A stretch of DNA of 64,000 nt from Hyperoodon ampullatus. Lineage: Eukaryota > Chordata > Mammalia > Artiodactyla > Ziphiidae. Made by a program: the position numbers and the translations under genes. The notes under the pieces are model-generated. The model saw only the letters and a list, made by a program, of their open reading frames with translations, searched no databases and was not told where the DNA came from. Shown piece after piece: positions 24,001 to 34,619 of this stretch. Location: assembly GCA_949752795.1 (NCBI GenBank), contig OX457071.1:78209983-78273982 (forward strand), written 5' to 3'. Position 1 is the stretch's first letter. The number at the start of each line of letters is the position of its first letter.

Positions 24001-24906
24001 ACTATCAAACTCTTAGAGGAAAACATAGGCAGAATACTCTATGACATAAATCACAGCAAGATCCTTTTTGACCCACCTCCTAGAGAAATGGAAATAAAGA
24101 CAAAAATAAACACATGGGACCTAATGAAACTTAAAAGCTTTTGCACAGCAAAGGAAACCATAAACAAGACCAAAAGACAACCCTCAGAATGGGAGAAAAT
24201 ATTTGCAAATGAAGCAACTGACAAAGGATTAATTTCCAAAATTTATAAGCAGCTCATGCAGCTCAATAACAAAAAAACAAACAACTCAATACAAAAATGG
24301 GCAGAAGAGCTAAATAGACATTTCTCCACAGAAGATATACAGACTGCCAACAAACACATGAAAGGATGCTCAACATCTTTAATCATTAGAGAAATGCAAA
24401 TCAAAACTACAATGAGATATCATCCCACACCAGTCAGAATGGCCATCATCAAAAAATCTAGAAACAATAAATGCTGGAGAGGGTGTGGAAAAAAGGGAAC
24501 ACTCTTGCACTGCTGGTGGGAATGTGAGTTGGTACAGCCACTATGGAGAACGGTATGGAGGTTCCTTAAAAAACTACAAATAGAACTACCATATGACCCA
24601 GCAATCCCACTACTGGGCATATACCCTGAGAAAACCATAATTCAAAAAGAGCCATGTACCAAAATGTTCATAGCAGCCCTATTTACAATAGCCCGGAGAT
24701 GGAAACAACCTAAGTGTCCATCATCGGATGAATGGATAAAGAAGATGTGGCACATATATATAATGGAATATTACTCAGCCATAAAAAGAAATGAAATTGA
24801 GCTATTTGTAATGAGGTGGATAGACCTAGATTCTGTCATACAGAGTGAAGTAAGTCAGAAAGAGAAAGACAAATACCGTATGCTAACACATATATATGGA
24901 ATTTAA
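21089..24906 (+). pseudogene. L1 ORF2 (endonuclease-reverse transcriptase), one frameshift
   Basis: ORF2p nicks DNA and copies L1 RNA. Codons 1-894 are open (21089-23773). They include the endonuclease ([40 protein letters not shown], which carry the Asn, Glu, Asp and His active-site positions) and the reverse transcriptase with its FADD box ([15 protein letters not shown]). Comparison with the copy at 59121-59135 shows acagtatcaag here against acagtaatcaag there, a one-base loss near 23737 that shifts the frame. The rest continues in another frame to 24906 and holds the C-x3-C-x7-H-x4-C zinc motif ([18 protein letters not shown]). The enzyme is thus cut off after the RT domain. Confidence 0.93.
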
Positions 24907-25268
24907 GAAGAAAAAAAATGTCATGAAGAACCTAGGGATAAGACAGGAATAAAGACACAGACCTACTAGAGAATGGACTTGAGGATATGGGGAGGGGGAA
25001 GGGTAAGGTGTGACAAAGCGAAAGAGAGACGTGGACATATATACACTACCAAACATAAGGTAGATAGCTAGTGGGAAGCAGCCGCATAGCACAGGGACAT
25101 CAGCTCGGTGCTTTGTGACCGCCTGGAGGGGTGGGATAGGGAGGGTGGGAGGGAGACGCAAGAGGGAGGGGATATGGGAACATATGTATAACTGATTCAC
25201 TTTGTTATAAAGCAGAAACTAACACACCATTGTTAAGCAATTATACTCCAATAAAGATGTAAAAACAA

Positions 25269-25692
25269 AAAAAATTGAGACAGACAAGTACACAGAGAGA
25301 GTGCCATGTGAAGGAAGCAGAGACTGGGATGATGCAGCAGAAGCCAATGAGTGCTAAAGACTGCCGGCAAACCACCAAATCTAGGGGAGAGACATGGTAC
25401 AGATCTTCCCTCCCAGACCGCAGAAGGAACCAACTCTGCCAACACCTCGATCTTAAACTTGCAGACTCCAGAACTGTGAGAAAATATATTTCTGCTTTTT
25501 TAAACTACCTAGTATATGGCACTTTTTGCGTGGGGGGCTGGGAGTGGGCATGCCACACAGCTTGTGGGATCTTAGTTCCCTGACCACATATTGAACCTGG
25601 CCCCTGGCAGTGAAAGCGCAGAGTCCTAACCACTGTACCGCCAGGCAATTCCCTGTGGCACTTCGTTATAGCTGCCCTAGAAAGTTACTATA
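25269..25692 (+). repeat. MaLR 3' LTR, second part
   Basis: It resumes after the L1 with LTR sequence (gccatgtgaaggaagcagag, later agactccagaactgtgagaa) and ends at about 25692 before ctcaa. It is interrupted by a SINE at 25525-25653. The two LTR parts together match the length of the 5' LTR. Confidence 0.83.
25525..25653 (-). mobile_element. Short tRNA-derived SINE inside the MaLR 3' LTR
   Basis: This is a reverse copy (ctgaccacatattgaacctg, ending ccgccaggcaattccc). Flanking repeats tatggcactt and tgtggcactt form its aged target duplication. Confidence 0.88.
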
Positions 25693-25697
25693 CTCAA

Positions 25698-27113
25698 AAA
25701 ACGCAAAGTAGGATAAATTCAAAGAGAGACACACTAGATGCATGATAAACAACTGTCAACAGCCAAAGACAAAGTGAGTTGTGAAAGCAGCAAGAGAGAA
25801 GTGACTTGTCATATATAAGGGATCATCAATAAGATTATCAGCTGACTTCTCATCAGAAATCCTGGAGGTCAGATAATAATATTTAAACTGAAAGAAAAAA
25901 GCATCAACTGAGAATCATAGATCCAGCAAAACTATCCTTCAAAAGACAGGGAGAAATAAGCTATTCACAGATAAACAAGAGGTGAGGAAGTTCACTAACA
26001 CTAGACCTATCTTATCAACAATGCTAAAGGGAGTCATTCAGGAGGAAATGAAAGGTGCTAGAGTGTAACTGAGAGCCACATTAAAATGTAAAGATCTGTG
26101 GTTAACATAAATACATGGACAAATATCAAAGCCAACATTATTAACTTTAGTTTGTAATTCCACTTTTATTTTCTACAGGATTTAAAAGACAAATGTATAA
26201 AAATAATTATAAATCTACATTACTGAGCACACAAGGTACAAAGGTTCATTTCTGAGATCAATAATATAAAAGGAGAATGGAGTTATACAGGAGTAGGGTT
26301 TTGTTCAATTAAAGTTGGTATCAATTCGTATTAGATTTCTGTAACTTTAGAATGTTATATGTAATCCCCATGGTAACAATAGATAAATATATAGATACAC
26401 AAAAGGAAATAAGAAGGAAACCAAAACATGACACTACAGTATTTCCACGCCCATGTTCATTGCAGCATCATTCACAATAGTCAAGAGGTAGAAGCAAACC
26501 AAATGTCCATCAATGGATGAATGAATTAATAAAATGTGGTATATACATACAATGGAATATTAATCAGCCTTAAAGAAGTTAAGTCCTGTCACATGCTACA
26601 ACATGGATGAGCCATGAGGGCATTATGCTAAGTGAAAAAAGCCAGTGCCAAAAGGACAAATACAGGTATCCCTGCTATCTGAAAGTAGAGTGTTCCTATG
26701 AAATCTTTTGTAAGCCAAAATGTAGTAAAGCAAATAAGCTCACTATTTTTGCTAAGACCAAAAATTCTCTTCAGATTTCTTTCAGTTAGTAAAAACAGAT
26801 ACTAATACAGGTCTTTCAGAAAAGTGAAGCTGATGTAAAGCGAACTTTCGAAAAGCAGGGTAAAGCTGTACTGTATGATTCCACTTACATAAAGTATCTA
26901 AATAGCCAAATTCATAGAAAAAGAGAGTAGAATTGTAGTTGTCAGTGGTTGAGGGTAGAATGAAATACAGAGTTATTGTTCAAGGGGTACTGAGTTTCAG
27001 TTTTGCAAGATGAACAGATTATCTAGAGATCTGTTGTACAACAACGTGAATATAGTGAACACTACTGAATGTACATCTTAAAGTGGTTAAGAGGGCAAAT
27101 TTTGTATGTGAAG
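25698..27113 (+). mobile_element. Old L1, resumed after the MaLR (ORF1 end and 3' end)
   Basis: 25698-26050 continues ORF1 from where it stopped at 16593 (atcatcaataagattatcag, then aaactatccttcaaaagaca). 26420-27113 is the L1 C-terminal/3' UTR region. Most of ORF2 is missing, so a large internal deletion is inferred. A TA-flanked DNA element at 26663-26868 interrupts the 3' part. Confidence 0.72.
26663..26868. mobile_element. 206-bp inverted-repeat DNA element (MITE-like)
   Basis: The left end caggtatccctgctatctga and the complement of the right end agcagggtaaagctg form imperfect terminal inverted repeats. TA flanks both sides. The joined flank (ggacaaata + ctgtatgattcc) is exactly ordinary L1 sequence, so the empty site is known. 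A Tc1/mariner-class (for example Tigger-related) non-autonomous element is inferred. Confidence 0.8.
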
Positions 27114-28040
27114 GACTGACAGCTTTTCTTCTAAGAACAGTAACAGGATAGGATGCATGCTTTTGCCACTGCTATTTAATATACTATTTTAAGTTCTAGC
27201 CAGAGTAATTAGGCAAAAAAAAGGAAAGCCAACCAAATTGACAAAGAGTAGGAAAATGATCTCTTTTTGCAGATGACATGATCTTACAGGTAGAAAACCC
27301 TAAGATGCCACAAAAATACTAGTAGGTCTAATAAATGAATTTGGCAAAGATGTAGGATACAAAATGAACACACAAAAAAATCAGATGGGGCTTCCTGGTG
27401 GCACAGTGGTTGAGAGTCCACCTGCCGATGCAGGGGACACGGGTTCATGCCCCGGTCTGGGAAGATCCCACATGCCATGGAGCGGCTGGGCCCGTGAGCC
27501 ATGGCCACTGAGCCTGTGCGTCCGGAGCCTGTGCTCCGCAACGGGAGAGGCCACAGCAGTGAGAGGCCCGCGTACCGCAAAAAAAAAAAAAAAATCAGAT
27601 GCATTTCTACACACTAACAATGAACAGTCTGAAAAGGAAATCAAGAAAACAATTCATTTTACAATAGAATAAAAAGAATATACTCAGGAATAAACATAAT
27701 CGAGGATGCCACAGACTTGTACACTTGTTGTACACTACACAACACTGCTGAAATTAATGAAGACAAACTAAAGATGCAAAGATCTCCCATGTTCATGAAC
27801 TGAAAGATTTAATATTGTTAAGATGTCAGTACCCAAAGCAATCTATAATTCAAAGCCATCCCTATTAAAATCCCAACAATGTTTCATGTAGAATAGAAAA
27901 ACCCATCTGAAAAGTCACATGGGATCTCAAGGGACCCTAAACTTCCAAAACAAACTTGAAAAAGAACAAAGTTGGAGAGCTCACACATCCTGATTTCAAA
28001 ACTTGCTACAAAGCCACAGTAATTAAAACAGTGTGCTACT
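27114..28040 (+). mobile_element. L1 ORF2-derived segment, copy A (first part)
   Basis: Decayed ORF2 sequence begins abruptly (ggactgacagcttttcttct) next to L1 3' UTR sequence. It holds a SINE at 27388-27593. It shares unusual changes with 52793-53510 (see findings) and continues after the inserted L1 at 31251. Confidence 0.8.
27388..27593 (+). mobile_element. CHR-type SINE
   Basis: Full copy with a poly-A tail and the target duplication aaaaaatcagatg on both sides. It is absent from the matching position at about 53062 in the related segment. Confidence 0.94.
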
Positions 28041-28167
28041 CAGCATTCAGACAAGGAATAAAAGGTATCCAAATTGGAAGGGAAGAGGTAAAATTGTCAC
28101 TATATGCAGATGACATGATACTATACATAGAAAACCCTAAGGATGCCACACAAAAACTACTAGATCT

Positions 28168-28357
28168 GGGCTCCCTGATGGCCCAGTGGGTAAGACTCCA
28201 CACTCCCAATGCAGGGGGCCTTGGTTCAATCCCTGGTCGGGAAACTAGATCCCACATGCGTGCTGCAACTAAGAGTCTGCATGCCACAACTAAGAATCTG
28301 CATGCTGCAACTGAGACCTGGTGCAGCCTAAATACATAATATTAAAAAAAAAAAAGC
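28168..28357 (+). mobile_element. tRNA-derived SINE within the inserted L1
   Basis: It starts gggctccctgatggcccagt and ends with an A-run. The duplication ctactagatct is on both sides, within the L1 RT region. Confidence 0.9.
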
Positions 28358-29577
28358 TCTACTAGATCTAATAAATGAATTCAGCCAAGTAGCAGGATAC
28401 AAGATTAACATTCAGAAATCAGTTGCATTTCTTTACACTAACAATGAAATAATATCAGAAAGGGAATGTAAAAAAAAATACCTTTTAAAATTGCACCAAA
28501 AAACCCACCTAGGAATAAACCTGACCAAGGAGCTGAGAGACTTATATGCTGAGAACTATAAAACATTAATAAAGGAAATTATAGAGGAATCAAAGAAATG
28601 GAAAGATATCCCATGCTCTTTGATTGGAATAATTAATACTGTTAAAATGGCAATACTACCCAAAGCAATCTACAGATTTAATGTGATCCCTATCAAATTA
28701 CCCATGACAGTTTTCAGAGAACTAGAACAATAATCTAAAAACTTACATGGAAACATAAAAGACCCAGAACTGCCAAAGCAATCCTGAGGGAAAAAAACAA
28801 AGCAGGAGGCATAATTCTCCCAGATTTCAGACAATACTACAAAGCTACAGTAATCAAACCAGTGTGGTATTGGTACAAAAACAGATATATGGATCAATGG
28901 AACAGAACAGAGAACCCAGAAATAAACCCACACACCTACGATCAATTAATCTTCAAAAAGGAGGCAAGAACATAAAATGGGAAAAAGACAGTCTCTTTAG
29001 CAGTGGTGCTGGGAAAGTTGGACAGCTGCATGTAAATCAATGAAGTTAGAACACACCCTCACGCCATGCACAAAAATAAACTCAAAATGGCTTGAAGACT
29101 TTTGCAAGACATAACACCATGAAACTCCTAGAAGAGAGCATAGGCAAAACATTCTCTGACATAAACTGTACCAATGTTTTCTTAGGTCAGTCTTCCAAGG
29201 CAATAGAAATAAAAACAAAAATAAACAAACAGGACCTAATGAAACTCACAAGCTTTTGCACAGCAAAGAAAACCATAAACAAAACGAAAAGACAACCTAC
29301 AGTATGGGAGAAAATATTTCCAAATGATGCAACCGACAAGGGCTTAATCTCCAAAATATATAAACAGCTCATACAACTCAACAACAACAACAAAAAAAAC
29401 CCAACTGAAAAATGGGCAGGAGACCTTAATAGATTTCTCCAAAGAAGACATACAGATGGTCAGTAGGCACATGAAAAGATGCTCCACATGACTAATTATT
29501 AGAGAAATGCAAATCAAAACTACAATGAGGTACCACCTCACACCGGTCAGAATGGCCACCATTAAAAAGTCTATAGG

Positions 29578-29764
29578 GGGGGCTTCCCTGGTGGCGCAGT
29601 TGTTGGGAGTCTGCCTGCTGATGCAGGGGACGCAGGTTCGTGCCCCGGTCTGGGAGGGTCCCACGTGCCGCGGAGCGGCTGGGCCTGTGGGTCTGGAGCC
29701 TGTGCTCCGCGGCGGGAGAGGCCACAACAGTGAGAGGCCCGCATACCTCAAAAAAAAAAAAAAA
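29578..29764 (+). mobile_element. CHR-type SINE, first of three in tandem
   Basis: This ~190-bp copy is preceded by aaaaagtctatagg and followed by the same motif. It belongs to the short low-divergence subfamily. Confidence 0.92.
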
Positions 29765-29774
29765 AGTCTATAGG

Positions 29775-30073
29775 GCGATTTCCCTGGTGGTGCAGTGGTT
29801 AAGAATCCACCTGCCAATGCAGGGGACACGGGTTTGAGCCCTGGTCCAGGAAGATCCCACATGCCACGGAGCAACTAAGCCCACACGCCACAACTACTGA
29901 GCCCGTGTGCTACAACTACTGAAGCTCGTGTGCCTAGAGCTCGTGCTCTGAAACAAGAGAAGCCACTGCAATAAGAAGGCTGCACACCACAACGAAGAGT
30001 AGCCCCCACTCGACACAACTAGAGAATGCCTGCGTGCAGCAACGAAGACCCAACACAGCCATTAAAAAAAAAA
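29775..30073 (+). mobile_element. Long CHR-type SINE, second of three in tandem
   Basis: This ~300-bp copy with the long body (gagcaactaagcccacacgc, ctactgagcccgtgtgctac) is bounded on both sides by aaaagtctatagg. Confidence 0.92.
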
Positions 30074-30081
30074 AGTCTATA

Positions 30082-30232
30082 GGGACTTCCCTGATGGTCC
30101 AGTGATTAAGACTCCATGCTTCCACTGCAGGGGGCACGGGTTCAAACCCTGGCTGGGGAACTAAGATCCTGCATTTCGTGTGGTGTGACCAAAAAAGTAA
30201 ATAAAAACAAAAAAATTAAAAATAAAAATATT
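30082..30232 (+). mobile_element. Short tRNA-derived SINE, third of three in tandem
   Basis: This ~150-bp copy starts gacttccctgatggtccagt. It is followed by aaaagtctacaaataac, which is the uninterrupted L1 sequence, so it is probably the first of the three to have landed. Confidence 0.9.
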
Positions 30233-30930
30233 AAAAGTCTACAAATAACAAACGCTGGAGAGGCTGTGGAGAAAAGGGAACCCTCCTACACTGTTAGTGG
30301 GAATGTAAATTGGTGCAGCCACTATGGAGAACAGTACGGAGGTTCCTCAGAAAACTAAAAATAGAGATATACCATATGATCCAGCAATTCCACTCCTGGG
30401 CATCTATCCAGAGAAAACTATAATTCAAAAAGATACATGCACCCCTATGTTCATAGCAACACCATTCACAATAGCCATGACATGGAAGCAACCTAAATGT
30501 CCATTGAAAGATGAAAGGATAAAGAAGATGTGGTATATATATATATACAGTGGAATACTATTCAGCCATTAAAAAGCACAAAATAATGCCATTTGCAGCA
30601 ACATGGATGCAACAAGAGATTATCATACTAAGTGAAGTAATTCAGAAAGAGAAACACAAATACCATACGATATCACTTACATGTAGAATCTAAAATATGG
30701 CAAAAATGAACCTATCTACAAAACAGAAATAGACTCACAGACATAGAAAACAGACTTGTGGTTGCCAAGGGGGAGGGTGAGAGGCACAGGGATGGACTGT
30801 CTGGGGTTGGTAGATGCAAACTATTACATTTACAATGGATAAACAACAAGGTCCTACTGTACAGCACAGGGAACAATATTCAATATCCTGGGATAAACCA
30901 TAATGGAAAAGAATATTAAAGAAGAACGTA

Positions 30931-31149
30931 GGGCTTCCCTGGTGGTGCAGTGGTTGGGAGTCCGCCTGCCGATGCAGGGGACACGGCTCCGTGCCCCGGT
31001 CCGGGAAGATCCCGCATGCCGCAGAGCGGCTGGGCCCGTGAGCCATGGCCACTGAGCCTGCACGTCCGGAGCCTGTGCTCCGCAATGGGAGAGGCCACAA
31101 CAGTGAGAGGCCCGCGTACCGCAAAAAAAAAAAAAAAAAAAAAAAAAAA
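30931..31149 (+). mobile_element. CHR-type SINE with long poly-A
   Basis: Full copy with about 28 A at the end. Flanked by agaacgta and agaatgta. It sits in the 3' UTR of the inserted L1. Confidence 0.92.
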
Positions 31150-31250
31150 AGAATGTATATATGTATATAACTGAGTCACTCTGCAGTGCAGCAGAGATTG
31201 GCACACTGTAAATCAACTACACTTCAATTAAAAACAAAAAACAAAAAAAC

Positions 31251-31817
31251 CAGTGTGCTACTGCCATAAGAACGGACAGATGGACCAATGGAATAGAATA
31301 GAGAGCCCATAAATAAACATTCACGTATATGGTCAACTGAGTTTTGACAAGGGTGCCAAGACCATACAATGGAGAAAAGACCATCTTTTCAACAAACGGT
31401 GCTGGGTAAACTGGATATCCAAATGGGAAAGAATGAACCTTTCCCTTACACCATATATAAAAATCAGCTCAAAATAACTCAAAGACCTAAATGTAAGAGC
31501 TAAAACTATAAAACTCATAGAAGAAAACACAGGGGGGAAAAGCTTCACAATGTTAAGATTGGCAATGATTTCTTGGATATGACATCAAAATACAGGCAAC
31601 AAAAGAAAAAGTAGATAAACTGGACTTTATCAATTAAAAACTTTTTGAAAGAATGCTATCAAGAGAGTGATAAGGTAAGCCACAGAATAAGAGAAAACAT
31701 CTGAAAATGATATATCTGATAAAATATTAATATCCATCATGTATAAAGATCTCCTATAACCCAACAACAGCAAAATAAATAATCCAATTCAAAAATGGGC
31801 AATGGACTGGAATTAAC
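31251..31817 (+). mobile_element. L1 ORF2-derived segment, copy A (second part)
   Basis: It continues the sequence broken at 28040 (tgccataagaacggacagat, then caacaaacggtgctgggtaa). It stops at about 31817 without reaching an L1 3' end and passes into non-L1 intron. Confidence 0.8.
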
Positions 31818-32368
31818 TCATTCTAAGGGCCATAATGCTTTGTGTGACACATAAAGCATGGACACAGAGAGATCAATAAAGATGAACCTTAATGCTGGTA
31901 GCTATCTAAAACAAACCCATCAGTCATATATCCAAAATTTTCTATGAATGCCTTTAATCTGAATCTATTTTGGTATTCTAATTCAGAAAATTACCTAGGA
32001 ATAAAAAGTAAATTCTCATACATTATTAGAAGCAGGTGTTATCATTTTATTTTGATTTGCCAGCTCTATGTGCTCTCCTGGTTTCTAGATTTCAGAAGGT
32101 AGCAAGAAACATTTACACATTAGGGATCCTTCATTTTCCTTCCCCTCCATACTTCACTAACTTGCATGATAAAGATTTCCTTCAATTTACTATGAATCAC
32201 GTGAATTTCTTGTTTAAAAACAAGAAACTACTAAGCTACTAAGAAACTTATATTTACAGAAGGTTGATAGTGGTTTGCTCTAAACTCATACTGGGCACTC
32301 ATTTCCATTACAAATTTCTACTTAAAATTTGAAAAAATCCTTTTCTCAAAGGACCACTATATACTTAC
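31818..32368. other. RNF17 intron, unassigned
   Basis: This is non-repetitive AT-rich sequence. No exon or repeat is recognised. Confidence 0.4.
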
Positions 32369-32510
32369 CAACTGAAGATAGAAATCAGTAGGACTATTTA
32401 TATGACAAACCATAACTGAAACATCTGTCATTTCCTTAGGCAAAACAGGTGGATGATAGTGTAGAGTCGTATTTTTTTCAGAGTGACTTCTTGCTAATTG
32501 AGACCTGAAC
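32369..32510 (-). CDS. RNF17: RNF17 coding exon, start of second extended Tudor unit
   Basis: This 142-nt exon has the acceptor ttttaattag and the donor gtaagt. It encodes a basic/Ser stretch ([18 protein letters not shown]), then [20 protein letters not shown] and PTDFYLQL. The [18 protein letters not shown] strand pair opens the second extended Tudor unit. It ends in phase 0 and is followed by an 18.7-kb intron packed with the nested L1/LTR stack. Confidence 0.95.
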
Positions 32511-33455
32511 CTAATTAAAAGCATAAGCAAGAGCCATTAAGTCTCTCTCCTCTCAGTGAATTGATCTGAAGAAAGGACTTACACACATACTGATTTATCT
32601 ACCAAGAGTATTTTTCCAATTTCTCTCTTCTAACTTACAACATTTCTTAGTATTGTCTCCAATTATCAAACCAGGATAAATAAAAGGTCAAGTCTCAAAA
32701 CTCAATAATTAACCTTCAAGTTTGTGCTGGAACATTTTTGAGTTGGGCCTGTATGTTCTACTCAAAGTTTCTACTCTTTTGGTTGACAATACCCAGCATC
32801 TACGGTAGCAATCAGAAAGGCCAGCTGAGGGGTTTCTGTGACCGCTTTCAGCTCCAATACTCGACTTAAGTTTTATTTTTCCAGAATGGAATCTACTTGG
32901 GTCACTTCCAGAGTCGTGTAATTGCTCAGGACAGAAAGTAGTATCTTCCATCATCTCTGTGGTTACTTAGTCATCTTACTTTGTTCATCAGAGATGAGAA
33001 AGGAAAGAAATTTAAGCATCTACTCTAGATTCATACGTTAAATATAGAGTGGTGATCATGATCTTATTCCAAAGGTTAGAAAATGTAAGAACTGTTAAAC
33101 TGTAATTCCTGAAACCCTAGTGAAGCTACTTGTAAAAGTCAGCAAGAGTATTAAAAAATGTTCCTATCTACCAATCGTTTCTATTTTGAGCTACCTTAAT
33201 TTTTCTATTTCCTTAAATCAAATGATCTGAATGCAATTTTCACAGACAACTGTACTTAGAAAACTCTGACAGCAATATTTTTAACCTCTTCAAGTATGTT
33301 AGGATGTCCCTGGTGGTCTAGTGGTTAGGATTTGGTGCTCCCTCTTAGTGTATGTTACAGTTCACTTTAGAGCCCATATTTTTTAAAGGTAAAATCTGCT
33401 GTTCCAATTTATAGCTATAACCTTGAAATTATTTACATTTTAATAAGTTACCTAC
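32511..33455. other. RNF17 intron with SINE scrap
   Basis: It is unique-looking sequence except for a roughly 45-bp SINE 5' end at 33302-33345. The frame at 32709-32954 has no family match or splice context. Confidence 0.4.
33302..33345 (+). repeat. Very short SINE 5' fragment
   Basis: The stretch gatgtccctggtggtctagt followed by ggttaggatttggtgctcc is the first 45 bp of a tRNA-derived SINE. Near-repeats agtatgtta and agtgtatgtta flank it. Confidence 0.7.
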
Positions 33456-33646
33456 CTTGCTAGTTCCATAAAAATTAATGCATCTCTAAGAGACACAGGC
33501 ATATCACTGCTTATTTTATTTGCTGGTGGCTTCTGCAGATCTACAATTAGCATACCATCTTCTTCTTTAAAAACTTTCATTAAAACAGCCTTCTTATTTA
33601 CCATTTTCAAAAATTCTATTTTAGCTTCTTCTCCCCAGCCTTTAGT
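33456..33646 (-). CDS. RNF17: RNF17 coding exon between Tudor units 1 and 2
   Basis: This 191-nt exon has the acceptor tttttccacag and the donor gtaggt. It encodes [40 protein letters not shown] and [16 protein letters not shown]. The W-x-x-EAK-EFL helix and the V-DL strand complete the SN-like half around the first Tudor core. It ends two bases into an Arg codon. Frame and family match are unambiguous. Confidence 0.95.
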
Positions 33647-34270
33647 CTGTGGAAAAAGTAAAATTCCAACGTATTCAGTAATTATAATTAGCTCTAATGG
33701 TACAATGTTGTAGATTTAGCTTTGTAACAGCCAAAGTCTGCAAATTTGAACAAAGGCACTGAACCAACCATAGATATTTAGAAGCAGCTGGGCCCACAAA
33801 CCCAAGGACAGTCTTTACGTATGCACAATGTACGGATCACACTTAGATTTTATAAACATGATCTCAAGGTGACCATAACCTGTTGCACTTCAGGACTTGG
33901 TTTTATTTCTGAATATTAATATCAAGATAATAAATAAAAATTTAAAAATAAAACAAGTATTATATATGAATTTTCCACTTAAACGATGAAATCCAAAAGG
34001 TAATTTTGAAAGCATGATGGAAGCCATGTAATACATTAAAGATATTTACAATCATTACCAGGTAACTTAGTTTTTCCATTACTAGCAATATATGAGGTAA
34101 ATGCTACTTAAACAATAAGGAAAAATACTTACCCATTGAAAAAAAAAATTTCTCACTGAACTTTGAAACTTTAAGTACTCATACCTAAAGTAAACTTCAT
34201 GGGCCAAAACTACACATTCCTTAAAAATAAAACATCTTGTAAAGATTTTGTGAGTATAAAAGTAAAGCCC

Positions 34271-34461
34271 CGGGCTTCCCTGGTGGCGCAGTGGTTGAGA
34301 GTCCGCCTGCCGATGCAGGGGATGCGGGTTCATGCCCCGGTCTGGGAGGATCCCACATGCCGCGGAGCGGCTGGGCCCGTGAGCCATGGCCGCTGAGACT
34401 GCGCGTCTGGAGCCTGTGCTCCACAACGCGAGAGGCCACAGCAGTGAGAGGCCCGCGTACC

Positions 34462-34492
<31 letters not shown>
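34271..34492 (+). mobile_element. CHR-type SINE, poly-A about 30
   Basis: Full copy flanked by agtaaagccc on both sides. It is the plus-strand partner of an inverted pair around exons 35200-35368 and 36638-36827. Confidence 0.95.
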
Positions 34493-34498
<6 letters not shown>

Positions 34499-34619
34499 GC
34501 CCAATCAGAATAGAAAAGGCAAAAAAAAAAAAAAGAGATAAAATTAAAGCCAAAATAATTTTCCCATTTTGAGGAAAATACCAGGGCTAATATGTTTATG
34601 TGTTTCCTTTTACTTTTTT

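Larger units (their letters stand above)
18650..25268 (+). mobile_element. Full-length L1 retrotransposon, nearly intact
   Basis: This 6.6-kb element has a 5' UTR, ORF1, ORF2 and a 3' UTR ending aataaagatgtaaaaac plus an A-run. The target-site duplication aaaaaattgag occurs at 18639-18649 and 25269-25279, and the site has the TT/AAAA form used by the L1 endonuclease. ORF1 is open. ORF2 has a single visible frameshift. The element is antisense to RNF17. Its low decay compared with the other L1 pieces here marks it as one of the youngest in the window. Confidence 0.96.
28041..31250 (+). mobile_element. 5'-truncated L1 inserted into copy A
   Basis: The perfect duplication cagtgtgctact flanks it (28029-28040 and 31251-31262). 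It starts within the RT region ([15 protein letters not shown] in frame near 28097-28140) and runs to a 3' UTR with A-rich end. Several frameshifts and five SINEs break it. It is more decayed than the 18650-25268 element. Confidence 0.92.
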
